A stretch of 64,000 nt of DNA from Caldithrix sp. (GTDB taxonomy: Bacteria; Zhuqueibacterota; Zhuqueibacteria; Thermofontimicrobiales; Sulfurfontimicrobiaceae): the NCBI GenBank assembly GCA_020722815.1, contig DYKB01000002.1, positions 124,001 through 188,000 on the forward strand, written 5' to 3'. The notes beneath the pieces are model-generated. The model did not search any database and was not told the origin of the DNA. It saw nothing but the letters and a program-made list of their open reading frames with translations. Positions within the stretch are counted from its first letter, which is position 1, and every line of letters begins with the position of its first letter. Shown one piece after another: positions 44,096 to 53,385 of this stretch. The position numbers and the translations under genes are program-made.

Positions 44096-45334
44096 TTAAT
44101 TTCTTAGCTTGTCAGCTATGCCATGTATCCCTGGATAAAGTTCGAGTATCCGTTGATATTTTTGCTTAATCATTCCGATAACTTTTTGGTCGATTGGTTT
44201 TTTAGGGGAAAGTTGGCAAACCTTCTGTAAAATAAAATCGATCCCCTTAGAAAAGATTTGATTGTGAAATTCCTCATCGCGACCATACATTAAATTATTT
44301 TCATCACGCATTTTAAAAAAACAGGCAGCCGCAGCGGTGAAGGCTGTTTCAATGGGTTCGACACCATTTTCAAGATCAAAGCACATCGCGCCAATAATGC
44401 GATCATCGTAGGATAGTTTCCGCTGAATATCCCGCCCTACCCGAAAAAGTGTATCTCCCAAATGCTGATTCGCAAATCGATTCAATAGATTTTCAATGTG
44501 CGCTTCCTGATTTTCAATTGTAAACTCATCCGGATAAGCGTTGATCAGTGCCTGACCGGATTCCCACATCACGGTTTTGACACGTTGCCGCATGGGGGCA
44601 TCATTCATCATTTCCCAGGTGTAAGTATATGGTTTTCCTTCAAGATAGGCCAGGTAAGCCGTCATTGCATGGCCGAGATTATGAATAAATGATTTACGTT
44701 GTACATAGGCTTTCATATTCTTCTTCGGTGCCAGGCCCGGCACATCGGGAATGGGATTTTTAAAGCCTTTTTGATCCAGAATTAAAGTATTATAGGCCTC
44801 AGCGTACACTAACAGCGGATTAAATTGGCGATCGGCTTCCGTCATAATTGGAACCATTTTTCCAATACTCGTTTCGACCAAGCCTAACATATCCTGTAAT
44901 GGAAATCCAGGTGGAAGTATCTTTTTCAGGCCGTTTATTAAAAAATTGGCACCATTTAGGATATTTTCACAAATGATAATGTCAATTGGCTTTACGCCAT
45001 ATCTTTTTTGTCGCTCAATGAGTCCAGCCGCCAGATTGGGAATAATTTTATCCAGGACATTTTTACCCACAGCGGTTCCTAAAATATCAGCGTCAGCGAT
45101 TTCAATGGCAATTTTATCGGTTTCTTTCGCATGAATTGCCCGCACATTCTGGATTAGCATTTTCTCTGGCGGGATGTCCCGAATTTCGACAATATATTCG
45201 TGATGTTGATTCATCGCCTCAATAATGAGGGTGTCAACATCAATAAAAACAACCTCATAACCAGCTCTCGCAAAGAGTTGTCCGATAAAGGAGCGTCCAA
45301 TACTTCCAGCACCAAATTGAATAAGTTTTTTCAT
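44096..45334 (-). CDS. mtlD: Mannitol-1-phosphate 5-dehydrogenase
   Basis: A 412-residue NAD-dependent polyol dehydrogenase that interconverts mannitol 1-phosphate and fructose 6-phosphate. The NAD site is MKKLIQFGAGSIGRSFIGQL, and the catalytic region is NPIPDVPGLAPKKNMKAYVQ followed by RKSFIHNLGHAMTAYLAYL (K-x-x-x-HN-GHA pattern). About 30 residues longer than E. coli MtlD. No PTS gene is nearby, so it may work in mannitol synthesis or in a non-PTS route. It reads toward greA. Confidence 0.9.
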   Translation of the reverse strand: MKKLIQFGAGSIGRSFIGQLFARAGYEVVFIDVDTLIIEAMNQHHEYIVEIRDIPPEKMLIQNVRAIHAKETDKIAIEIADADILGTAVGKNVLDKIIPNLAAGLIERQKRYGVKPIDIIICENILNGANFLINGLKKILPPGFPLQDMLGLVETSIGKMVPIMTEADRQFNPLLVYAEAYNTLILDQKGFKNPIPDVPGLAPKKNMKAYVQRKSFIHNLGHAMTAYLAYLEGKPYTYTWEMMNDAPMRQRVKTVMWESGQALINAYPDEFTIENQEAHIENLLNRFANQHLGDTLFRVGRDIQRKLSYDDRIIGAMCFDLENGVEPIETAFTAAAACFFKMRDENNLMYGRDEEFHNQIFSKGIDFILQKVCQLSPKKPIDQKVIGMIKQKYQRILELYPGIHGIADKLRN

Positions 45335-45440
45335 TCTGAACGAATTTCCTTAATTTTCTTTTTGTGCCCTTAAATGTAATAAATTTTTTACTTCACTACT
45401 GTATACATTTTCAAAAATCATCGTTAAATCATACGTGTGA

Positions 45441-45750
45441 CCCTCACCCCAACTCTCTCTCAAAAGGCTGATCTTGACCTACATCTCATTACGGGACACG
45501 GGGAGAGGATGTTAAGTTGGAATAGAACGCCAAAAAGTGTTAAATTTTGGCCAGTTGCGCGTTTGAATTCATCCCCCCAATCCCCTTCTCTTGAGAACAG
45601 CAGGGGGTGAGTTCAAAAAGTGCCAGTTTTGCTCTAGTTTCCCTTCATTTTTCCATCTCCCTGTGTCCAGTAAAAGATATGGGACACGATCAGCCCAAAG
45701 GGAGAAGGCGTAGTTATTCCTTCTCCCCTTTGAGGAGAGGGTGAGGGGCC
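45441..45750. repeat. Composite palindromic repeat region between mtlD and the MDR gene
   Basis: Contains CCCTCACCCCAACTCTCTCTC at the left, GGGACACGGGGAGAGGA, CCCTTCTCTTGAGA, and at the right, read on the minus strand, CCCTCACCCTCTCCTC with the core GGAGAAGGAATAACTACG. It looks like two or more nested copies of the GGGAGAGGGAATAGCTACG family. A TCTGCGAAATCTGTATAATC repeat fragment follows at 45779-45798. No gene is seen in this 501-bp gap. Confidence 0.65.
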
Positions 45751-45835
45751 AGATTTCGCTGATAAAATTCATACATATCTGCGAAATCTGTATAATCAGT
45801 GGTTCTATTCCAAATTTGATGAACCGAGATCAAAT

Positions 45836-47116
45836 TTATAAATGTTGTTCCAGATATTCAATTTCCTGCGCCGTGGACCAGGATTCAACCGCCTTTAGTT
45901 CTGCCCGTACATGCGGATAAATAAGACCTTTTCCAAAAAATTCCTGATTTTTGATAGCTTTCACCAGCGTAAAAGCCTGATCCAATCCTCCAACTCGTTT
46001 TACATAATTATTCGGCGAAATAACACCATCGGCGATGAGTTCCATCACCGCCTTCACGTCCGAGGGATCACCACCGGAGCTGCCAACCATCGAGGCATTT
46101 TCATAATGGATTTTTCGGGCATCCACTGAAATCAGGCTGTCCTGCGGGCGGGTGCCGCCAAAAAAGTTGGCAACCCCATAAGGCGCCAGCATTTGAATCG
46201 ATTGCTCCTGAAGCTTTCCGACACCAACAGCCACAATGCAGTCATCTACCCCTTTCCCCTGATTGATTTGCTTTAAAAGCGCTGCTAATTCATCTGGATG
46301 GACGATTTTTAGCGCAATATTTTGATTTTTGGCTTTTTTTGTTAAAATCTGGGCTGCCTGCTCCCGTCGTTGGACAACAGGCTCGGAAATGATTACCATT
46401 CGGGGATGATACATCATTCCCAGATCAGCATGTAAAATACCTAACGGGCCTGCTCCCATTACCAAAGTAATTCCATCTGATTTTAATCCAAGTCGCACTT
46501 CACGCGGGCTATGCAAATCTTTTTTATAAATATGGGGAACATGATTTTGCGCCGCATAGACACATGAAAGTGGTTCGGAAAAAGCTGCTGCAAAGTAGGG
46601 GATTTTTTCCGAATTATATGGCATGATGGATTTTGTCTGAATCACTTCTTCGGTTATTAAAATATATTCAGCAAACAGGCCACCCAACGTGTAACCGATG
46701 GCAATCCGGTCAATTCCCTCTGCATGATTGGCATAGCGTTCCCGATAATGAATGGGACTGCTTTTAATTGCCGGCTGCAATACATAATTTTGACCGATTG
46801 GAAACTGATTTTTTAGGTTTTTTCCCGCTTTGACGATGGTGACACAGCCTTCATGGCCAATTGACACCGGCCAGCGTTCAATATCCCACCCATGAAGCCA
46901 GGTGTGTTCCTTGCCATTTTCAATAAATTTTCCATCCGAAGCACACCCAAAAACCGCATCCACCCGGGCCAGCAACTGGTTTTCATTCGGTTCGGGGACT
47001 GGAACACGACACAACTGGAGATTTTCAAATCCCTTTCCAGACAGCATCAACGCATCCATTTCTTTTGGAATTTGAAGTGGATTCGCTAATTTTTTATATT
47101 GTTGAAATTTTGACAT
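45836..47116 (-). CDS. MDR-family dehydrogenase without the structural zinc loop
   Basis: A 426-residue medium-chain dehydrogenase. Catalytic zinc ligands Cys58 (VFGCASDGKFI) and His88-Glu89 (SIGHEGCV) and the nucleotide site VMGAGPLGILHADLG are present. The four-Cys structural zinc loop of the MDR gene at 18976 is absent, replaced by a Tyr/Arg/His-rich insert (SSPIHYRERYANHAEGIDR). The layout resembles sorbose-1-phosphate reductase-like or threonine-dehydrogenase-like proteins; substrate unknown. AUGGAGGAC before the ATG gives a good ribosome site. It shares the strand with mtlD, 500 bp away across repeats. Confidence 0.83.
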   Translation of the reverse strand: MSKFQQYKKLANPLQIPKEMDALMLSGKGFENLQLCRVPVPEPNENQLLARVDAVFGCASDGKFIENGKEHTWLHGWDIERWPVSIGHEGCVTIVKAGKNLKNQFPIGQNYVLQPAIKSSPIHYRERYANHAEGIDRIAIGYTLGGLFAEYILITEEVIQTKSIMPYNSEKIPYFAAAFSEPLSCVYAAQNHVPHIYKKDLHSPREVRLGLKSDGITLVMGAGPLGILHADLGMMYHPRMVIISEPVVQRREQAAQILTKKAKNQNIALKIVHPDELAALLKQINQGKGVDDCIVAVGVGKLQEQSIQMLAPYGVANFFGGTRPQDSLISVDARKIHYENASMVGSSGGDPSDVKAVMELIADGVISPNNYVKRVGGLDQAFTLVKAIKNQEFFGKGLIYPHVRAELKAVESWSTAQEIEYLEQHL

Positions 47117-47235
47117 TTTATGTCCTCCATATATTTATCGACAAATCATCATTATCGAGAATTTGAAATATAAGGACAAACAGGGGAAATGTCAAGGTTA
47201 TATTTTGGAAGGGGTCTTATTTTTTTTAAAACGAA

Positions 47236-47262
47236 TTGACTTGCATCGGAAAATTTTATAAT
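47236..47262 (+). promoter_or_regulatory. Candidate promoter for the heparinase-type gene
   Basis: TTGACT at 47236-47241 and a perfect TATAAT at 47257-47262, with a short 15-bp spacer, 129 bp before the ATG at 47391. Confidence 0.4.
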
Positions 47263-47390
47263 AAAAAAATTCTGGATAAAGCGGCAAATTTTTTATATTA
47301 TTACTCATATTGCCATTCCATTTATCTCTTTTATTTCGATGGAAATGGTTTAGAAAATATCATGAGTTACAAAAAGGATTCATAATCAAG

Positions 47391-49619
47391 ATGAACATTT
47401 TTTATCCAATCCTGCTGCTATTGCTCTTGGTCTTTTCGTCATTTGTTCTCGCCCAACTCTCTTTCTCTGATGGTTCTCGTTTAAAGGACGCCAGGTATTT
47501 TGAGAATCAGATTAAGAATATCAGTGATGAAGATCTCTTCCGGGCACTTAATCTCAACCGGCCTGAGCTTACCACAATATTGCTTGCGGTCAGGAAAAGG
47601 GATTTTCAGGCTTCTTATAATGCCTGGGCGGCATATTGGCGGGAAAAGCAGCAGCCGAAGTACATTGTCCAAAATTACCAGCTTCTCATTGATACGGATT
47701 TGCTCAAAAGTTATAATGAGGTTCGTGAATATGCTTCGCTGCAACCTGTGGAGAAAGACACGATCCTGAAGCGCGCTGAGAAAATATTGCAGCACGAAAT
47801 CTGTCCCTGGGGCGATGTGGTGTTTAAGTTTGGGCCAAGGGTCGATTTCAACCGGGAGATTGGGAATTCGGCGAAGTATGGTTTCCATTATTGGGGCTGG
47901 GCGCGTCCGCTGAACAGTGCTTTTGTTCTCACGGGAAATCAGAAATATCTGGTCGGGTTTGACGAACTTTTCAATCAGTGGTACGAGCAGCGTAATAGCA
48001 TTACAGGATTTTTTGAAAAACTTAATGTCGTTTATTATGAACTTGGTTTGGGCATACGCAACCGCGTATTCATTGAGCACTACTTATTACCTTTTAATGG
48101 ACGAACCTGGCAAACGCATGAGCAGATGTTGAAAACAATTCTGGGCGCTGCCCGATGGCTTTATGAGCTCCAACAGTGGGAAGGGTATCGTCCCGGAAAT
48201 TGGCAAATTGTGGGATCAGATATGCTGGCACAGATTGCAAGGGTATTTCCGGAGTTCAGGGAGTCTGCTGCCTGGCTGGATATTGCCTTGCAGCGAATGA
48301 AGGAGCACTTGGATGAAGATTTCTTTGCGGATGGTGATCATTCGGAGCGTGCGCCACGAAATTATACGTTGTTGACATACCTGAGTTATCGTAACCTCCA
48401 TTACCTGCTTCATGCGTATAATGTCCGAACGGACTTTGCTCACCAAATTCGCGAGTCGATGGGGAAGACCATCGATTGGTGGCTGGCGATGCTCGCACCC
48501 ACCGGTGAGGTTCCGGCAATCAATGATAGTCATCGTGGATTATTTCCGCTTGGCATTCTTCAGGATGGTGCGGAATTTTATCAGAAACCCGAAGTTAACG
48601 GGATTCTTAAAAATTTGTTCGGAGTTGAAGTGAATGAATCAATTCAATTTCCGCCTTTTACCTCGCGTCACTTACCAGCTTCAGGATTCACCATTATGCG
48701 AAGTGACTGGACCCGGAATGCGCGCTATATGAATATCAATTATGGCAAGTTCAGTGGATTCCATACGCACAATGACCTGCTGGATTTTGAGATTTATGCT
48801 TACGGCAAGGCACTGGCAGTTGATGCCGGATTGGCGTTGACTTATGACGATCCACAATATATTTCATGGTATCAATCATCGCCCGCACATAACATGGTTG
48901 TCGTGAATGATGAAAATATGGAACGGAAAGATATCGAGGGGGAAAATGTGGCCTGGCATTCACTTGATTCAGTTGAATTTTTTGCTGCAGCGCATCGCGG
49001 ATATACAAAATTTGGTGTCCATCATCGCCGATACATTGTATTTATAAAACCACGATATTGGGTGGTTTTTGATCGATTAAACTGCAAGCAGGAAGGGAAC
49101 ACGCTCTCCTGGTATTTTCACTCCCCAACACACCTCATTCCTTCCGGGTTGGGATTTCAAAGTTCATCTTTTCCTGGAATTCTTGTTCTTCCAGCCAATG
49201 CGGGTCTTAATACGCGAACCGGGAAAGGATTCGCCTCAAGTACCGATGACCTGACACCGGGGAAAACACAGGAAATTGACTGGATTGCATTTGAACAGAA
49301 AACCGCCGCCGCATCTATCTGCGAATTCAATATACTGCTTTATCCCTTCCGTTCGAAAGCGCCCGAGCTCGAGTTTACCGGAAATTCTGCATACGATGTG
49401 GTCAGGACATCTGAATTCACCGATCATTTGTATCTTTCTGCCGCTTATTATGATGATGGAGAAGTGGCCACCGATGCCGTTTTTCTCTTCATTCATGAAA
49501 ATGCAAATGGAACAATGACATTCAGTCTCATCGAGGGCACCTATTTGAATTACAAAGGAAAAAATGTGTGGTTTTCGCCCACCAAATCCTCGACAGAAGG
49601 GCGTTTTTCGCGGGAATAA
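47391..49619 (+). CDS. Exported heparinase II/III-family polysaccharide lyase
   Basis: A 742-residue protein. The ATG at 47391 is chosen since a signal peptide follows directly (PILLLLLLVFSSFVLAQ); the frame is open 27 codons further up without family sequence. Residues about 25-370 form the helical toroid (KYGFHYWGWARPLNSAFVLT; YRPGNWQIVGSDMLAQIARV; DGDHSERAPRNYTLLTYL). The C-terminal beta domain has GFHTHNDLLDFEIYAYG and SPAHNMVVVND, the Hepar_II_III core. Such lyases cut uronic-acid polysaccharides (heparin, alginate and others) by beta-elimination; the exact substrate is not decided. It has no SusC/D-type neighbour and seems to be alone. Confidence 0.88.
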   Translation: MNIFYPILLLLLLVFSSFVLAQLSFSDGSRLKDARYFENQIKNISDEDLFRALNLNRPELTTILLAVRKRDFQASYNAWAAYWREKQQPKYIVQNYQLLIDTDLLKSYNEVREYASLQPVEKDTILKRAEKILQHEICPWGDVVFKFGPRVDFNREIGNSAKYGFHYWGWARPLNSAFVLTGNQKYLVGFDELFNQWYEQRNSITGFFEKLNVVYYELGLGIRNRVFIEHYLLPFNGRTWQTHEQMLKTILGAARWLYELQQWEGYRPGNWQIVGSDMLAQIARVFPEFRESAAWLDIALQRMKEHLDEDFFADGDHSERAPRNYTLLTYLSYRNLHYLLHAYNVRTDFAHQIRESMGKTIDWWLAMLAPTGEVPAINDSHRGLFPLGILQDGAEFYQKPEVNGILKNLFGVEVNESIQFPPFTSRHLPASGFTIMRSDWTRNARYMNINYGKFSGFHTHNDLLDFEIYAYGKALAVDAGLALTYDDPQYISWYQSSPAHNMVVVNDENMERKDIEGENVAWHSLDSVEFFAAAHRGYTKFGVHHRRYIVFIKPRYWVVFDRLNCKQEGNTLSWYFHSPTHLIPSGLGFQSSSFPGILVLPANAGLNTRTGKGFASSTDDLTPGKTQEIDWIAFEQKTAAASICEFNILLYPFRSKAPELEFTGNSAYDVVRTSEFTDHLYLSAAYYDDGEVATDAVFLFIHENANGTMTFSLIEGTYLNYKGKNVWFSPTKSSTEGRFSRE

Positions 49620-49890
49620 AGTAAATTGGGCGATTGGCTAAAGCAAAATTATGTATGACCTTACATCTACAAATAATTGAAACAACGTGTAAACTTAAGA
49701 TGAGAAATGATATAAACGTAACTTTTAAAAATTTAATAACTTAAGGCCAATAGCCAAAAGACAAACACTCGATCTCAAATAATTTCTGTCAATTGGATTC
49801 TATCATTTCCGAATTAATAAAAATCTGCTATTCCTGGCAAGATAAATTGTTCACATTCTTAAAATTTTTGAAACGAAATTCATTTTTTCC

Positions 49891-49919
49891 TTGACATTTA
49901 GCCTAAAAAGTGATATTAA
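49891..49919 (+). promoter_or_regulatory. Candidate promoter of comM
   Basis: A perfect TTGACA at 49891-49896, a 17-bp spacer and TATTAA at 49914-49919. A palindromic repeat at 49931-50022 would be in the leader RNA. Confidence 0.5.
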
Positions 49920-49930
49920 ATGCGCATGGG

Positions 49931-50022
49931 GCAGAGAGCATAGTGCATAGCGCAGAACACAGAGCGTTTTTAGAGAGACGCTATGCGCTCTGCCCACGCG
50001 CACCATGCTCTCTGCGCTATGC
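49931..50022. repeat. Palindromic GCAGAGAGCAT repeat in the comM leader
   Basis: GCAGAGAGCAT (49931-49941) and ATGCTCTCTGC (50005-50015) are perfectly inverted, with further pairs TGCATAGCGCAGA and TCTGCGCTATGCA. It resembles dispersed GC-skewed palindromes and could fold strongly in RNA. The remainder of the 49620-50084 gap shows only the promoter. Confidence 0.7.
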
Positions 50023-50084
50023 AATTTTTCCTAACTCATCTGAACGTGTAAAAACATTCTAGCCACGAAAGGACTCCGGGAATT

Positions 50085-51626
50085 ATGCTTGGAAAGGTTC
50101 TGAGTGCTTCAGTGCTGGGAATTGATGCTTATTTAGTCGATGTCGAGGCGCATCTGGATTCGCAATTGCCGGGCTTTGCCACGGTTGGATTACCCGATGG
50201 TGCCGTAAAAGAGTCAAAAGAACGGGTGACCGCAGCGATTAAAAATTCTGGTTTTCCTTTTCCGAATCAGCGAATAATCGTGAATCTCGCGCCGGCAGAT
50301 ATTAAGAAGGAAGGTTCCGCATTTGATTTGCCCATAGCGGTCGGAATTTTAGCAGCCAAAGGTGTGGTTGCTGAGGAAAAATTACAGGATTATGTGCTTC
50401 TCGGCGAGCTCTCGCTTGATGGCAGCTTGCGGCCCTGTAAAGGAGTTTTACCAATTGCGGTCGCCCTTAAGAAGGAGAATATTAAAGGCTTGATTGTCCC
50501 GCGTGAAAATGCCCGGGAAGCTGCCATGGCCGATGGCTTGGCGGTCTATCCACTCAATAACCTGATTGAAACGGTGGACTTCCTGAATGATGCTACGCGC
50601 CCAACGCCATTTACAATAGATCTGGACGAAGTTTTTTCGCAAAGCCGTACTTATCAAATCGATTTTGAAGATGTTAAGGGCCAGGAACATGTCAAGCGTT
50701 CTTTGGAAGTCGCTGCCGCCGGTGGTCACAATATTTTACTCATTGGTCCACCAGGTTCGGGCAAAACAATGTTGGCGAAACGTCTTCCCACGATTTTACC
50801 CGATTTAACGCTGGAGGAAGCGCTGGAAACCACCAAAATCTACTCGGTAGCTGGCTATTTACCACCCGATACGGCCTTGATAGCGACCCGGCCTTTTCGT
50901 TCGCCACACCACACCATCAGTGATGCCGGCTTGATCGGCGGCGGGCAAATTCCACATCCTGGTGAAGTCAGTCTGGCGCATCATGGCGTGCTATTCCTGG
51001 ATGAATTACCTGAATTCCGAAAAAATGTGCTGGAAGTTCTGCGCCAGCCATTGGAAGATGGTAGGGTAACGATTTCGCGGGCAATGCTTTCGCTGACTTA
51101 TCCTGCCGAGTTTATGTTGGCAGCAGCCATGAATCCCTGTCCGTGTGGGTATGCGACGGATCCGACGCATGAATGTTCGTGTACTCCGCCGATAATCCAG
51201 CGTTATTTGTCTAAAATTTCAGGGCCTTTACTGGATCGTATCGATATTCATGTCGAAGTGCCGGCTGTAAAATATCAGGAACTTTCTGGCCGTGTGAAGG
51301 GTGAAACATCGGTAAAAATTCGTGAACGAATAATTGTGGCCCGTGATATTCAATTAAAAAGATTTACCGGCCGGAAAAATATTTTCTGCAACGCCCGCAT
51401 GACTGCCAAAGATATCCGAGCTTATTGCAAAATCGATTCACAAGGTGAAGAATTATTAAAAATTGCCATTACGCGCCTGGGATTATCGGCCCGGGCTTAT
51501 GATCGTATCTTAAAAGTCAGTCGGACTATTGCGGATCTGGCTGGAACAGAAGATATTAAACCTGAACATGTCAGTGAAGCGATTCAATATCGGAGTCTTG
51601 ATCGGTTTATGGGCGTTGTCAGATAA
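50085..51626 (+). CDS. comM: YifB/ComM-family Mg chelatase-like ATPase
   Basis: A 513-residue protein: N-terminal ChlI-like Lon-type domain (residues 1-175), then an AAA+ domain with Walker A GPPGSGKT (221-228), Walker [10 protein letters not shown], and a Cys-rich insert ([16 protein letters not shown]). ComM is a helicase that promotes branch migration during natural transformation, and is widely kept even in bacteria not known to be competent. No other competence gene is in the window. The STAS gene follows 60 bp later. Confidence 0.94.
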   Translation: MLGKVLSASVLGIDAYLVDVEAHLDSQLPGFATVGLPDGAVKESKERVTAAIKNSGFPFPNQRIIVNLAPADIKKEGSAFDLPIAVGILAAKGVVAEEKLQDYVLLGELSLDGSLRPCKGVLPIAVALKKENIKGLIVPRENAREAAMADGLAVYPLNNLIETVDFLNDATRPTPFTIDLDEVFSQSRTYQIDFEDVKGQEHVKRSLEVAAAGGHNILLIGPPGSGKTMLAKRLPTILPDLTLEEALETTKIYSVAGYLPPDTALIATRPFRSPHHTISDAGLIGGGQIPHPGEVSLAHHGVLFLDELPEFRKNVLEVLRQPLEDGRVTISRAMLSLTYPAEFMLAAAMNPCPCGYATDPTHECSCTPPIIQRYLSKISGPLLDRIDIHVEVPAVKYQELSGRVKGETSVKIRERIIVARDIQLKRFTGRKNIFCNARMTAKDIRAYCKIDSQGEELLKIAITRLGLSARAYDRILKVSRTIADLAGTEDIKPEHVSEAIQYRSLDRFMGVVR

Positions 51627-51686
51627 GTATCAAAACAAAATTAACAATCTCAATTTTACCACATTTGCATCTAAAGAGGCATTTTT

Positions 51687-52031
51687 ATGGATTTTAAAAC
51701 AATTTCAGTTCGTGAGCAGCATGGTTACAAAATTGTTGAAGTTCTCGAAAAACGAATCTATCTTTCAATCACTGAAATTTTTAAGGAGGAATTAATCGCT
51801 CTGATCGAACAGGGTAATTTAAAAATAGTTGTCGATTTACGGCGCGTGGAAGTTATCAACAGCGCCGGCTTGGGTGTTTTAATTTTAGCACGTGATGTTT
51901 TAATCAAGCGGGAAGGTGTCATTAAATTGACAAATTTGCAGCAATTGCTCTCGGATATTTTCTCTCGAATGAAGCTGGATATGTTATTTAAAATTTATAA
52001 ATCAAATGAAGAGGCGGTAGCTGAAGAATAA
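51687..52031 (+). CDS. STAS-domain anti-sigma factor antagonist
   Basis: A 114-residue STAS protein of the SpoIIAA/RsbV type. The regulatory Ser59 lies in VINSAGLGVLILARD, where RsbW/SpoIIAB-type kinases phosphorylate it. When unphosphorylated, such proteins bind the kinase and free its sigma factor. An RsbW-like kinase is encoded at 58986-59444, about 7 kb away, and could be its partner, though this is inference. AAAGAGG lies before the ATG. Confidence 0.9.
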   Translation: MDFKTISVREQHGYKIVEVLEKRIYLSITEIFKEELIALIEQGNLKIVVDLRRVEVINSAGLGVLILARDVLIKREGVIKLTNLQQLLSDIFSRMKLDMLFKIYKSNEEAVAEE

Positions 52032-52081
52032 TAGGGTGACCAATCAGAAATTATAATTTGAAAATTGTTTGAAGATTTCAC

Positions 52082-52260
52082 AAAAAAAAAACCCTGCACA
52101 ATGAAGGGTTTAAACAGAGCCCGTGTTTATCACGGTGGGTGCTTACCTGAACGCTTTTTACTTCCACTTGAAAGAGGCCTGTAATACACGCCCAGAGCTA
52201 AGCTCCCATATTATAGTTGTTAGGTCTGTATAAACGTAACATCATTAATGCAGGGCTTTT
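52082..52260 (-). ncRNA. ssrS: Candidate 6S RNA
   Basis: Read on the minus strand, 5' AAGCCCTGCATTAATGA (from 52260) pairs with TTCATTGTGCAGGG near the 3' end, followed by nine or more T (52090-52082) as terminator. Inside, GTTTATACAGA pairs with TCTGTTTAAAC. A central open region follows, with a small hairpin CCGTGATAAACACGG on its 3' side, and then a terminal stem (TGGGAGCTTA with TAAGCACCCA). Size (about 178 nt) and this closing stem, open bubble with 3' hairpin and end stem match 6S RNA, which mimics an open promoter and holds RNA polymerase in stationary phase. A TTGACT box lies upstream at 52302-52297. Not compared with a covariance model. The remainder of the 52032-52568 gap is featureless. 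Confidence 0.72.
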
Positions 52261-52568
52261 AGTTTATAAGCTTAATAAAAGGAATTTTTTTACAAAAGTC
52301 AAGTGAAAAATTATTTCGAATTGCTTTTTGGTTGCAGAAAATTTGTATCCGTTCACAGGTGTGATTAAATAAAAGCTATGGTCATGCCCGACTGTTTTTA
52401 TCGGGCATCCATTTGCCGAAAGAAATATGGATTATCGCCCAAAACATGCGGGAATGACTGTGTCGCTCCATCCAATGAACGGTTACAATGATTCTTAATT
52501 AATTTTAAATTTTTCACGCTATTATAACCTTTTTACAAAAAAATATTATTTAAATCAAGGCTTGATTA

Positions 52569-53345
52569 ATGGAATTTTGTGTTTTAGCCTCCGGAAGTAA
52601 TGGAAATGCAATCTATCTTCGTTCAACTCAGTCTGGAAAAGCCATCCTTTTGGATTGTGGCATTTCGCATCGTCAATTAAAAAACCGACTTGAAGCACGA
52701 AATCGAAATCTCGCTGAGGTTTCAGCTATTTTTTTGACGCATGAACACAGCGATCACGTTCGCGGTCTGAATGTTACCCAAAAATATTATCAAATTCCAT
52801 TTTTTCTCACTCGGGGCACCTGGACCGGCCTGCGGAATAAATCGCATTTGGTTGATTTTCAATTATTGAATCCAACAGAACAGATTCTTTGGGAAGATTT
52901 CAAAATTGAACCAATCCTGAAATCGCACGATGCGATAGAGCCAGTTGCTTTTAATGTTTCTTTAAATGGTTTTCAACTACTTTATGCAACGGATTTTGGT
53001 ATGCCGAATCCAGCCTTGCTTTCCCGAATAAAAACGGCTGATGTTTTGATTTTTGAAATGAACTATGATAAATTGATGCTTGAAACAGGGCCCTATCCGG
53101 AATATTTGAAATTGCGGATCCAATCTGATCAGGGACATATTTCGAATGCGGATTCGATGGCGATGATTCAGGAATATGCCAAGCCGGAGCTAAAATTTTT
53201 TATTGCCGGGCACATCAGTGAAAATAATAATCATCCGATAATTGTTCAGCGCGAAATTGAGCAGATGCTTGCCAAACGCGGGGATTTAAATCCCGAAGTC
53301 ATCATCGCCTCCAGATATGAAGCGACAGAACTGTTTTGTCTTTAA
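52569..53345 (+). CDS. walJ: WalJ/YycJ-type MBL-fold metallohydrolase
   Basis: A 258-residue metallo-beta-lactamase-fold protein. The N-terminus MEFCVLASGSNGNAIYL is the family start, the metal site is LTHEHSDHVRGL, and downstream ligands are in LYATDFG and FIAGHISENNNHP. Members are thought to be nucleases that link DNA replication to cell division; in Firmicutes they sit with walKR, but here no walKR is near. The next gene follows 40 bp later on the same strand. Confidence 0.88.
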   Translation: MEFCVLASGSNGNAIYLRSTQSGKAILLDCGISHRQLKNRLEARNRNLAEVSAIFLTHEHSDHVRGLNVTQKYYQIPFFLTRGTWTGLRNKSHLVDFQLLNPTEQILWEDFKIEPILKSHDAIEPVAFNVSLNGFQLLYATDFGMPNPALLSRIKTADVLIFEMNYDKLMLETGPYPEYLKLRIQSDQGHISNADSMAMIQEYAKPELKFFIAGHISENNNHPIIVQREIEQMLAKRGDLNPEVIIASRYEATELFCL

Positions 53346-53385
53346 TATGCGGCTCAACCAATTTCAGAATTAGCGTATTTAAAAT

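Noticed and set aside
45569-45772. Minus-strand open frame of 67 codons
   Set aside because: It lies entirely in repeat sequence between mtlD and the MDR gene.
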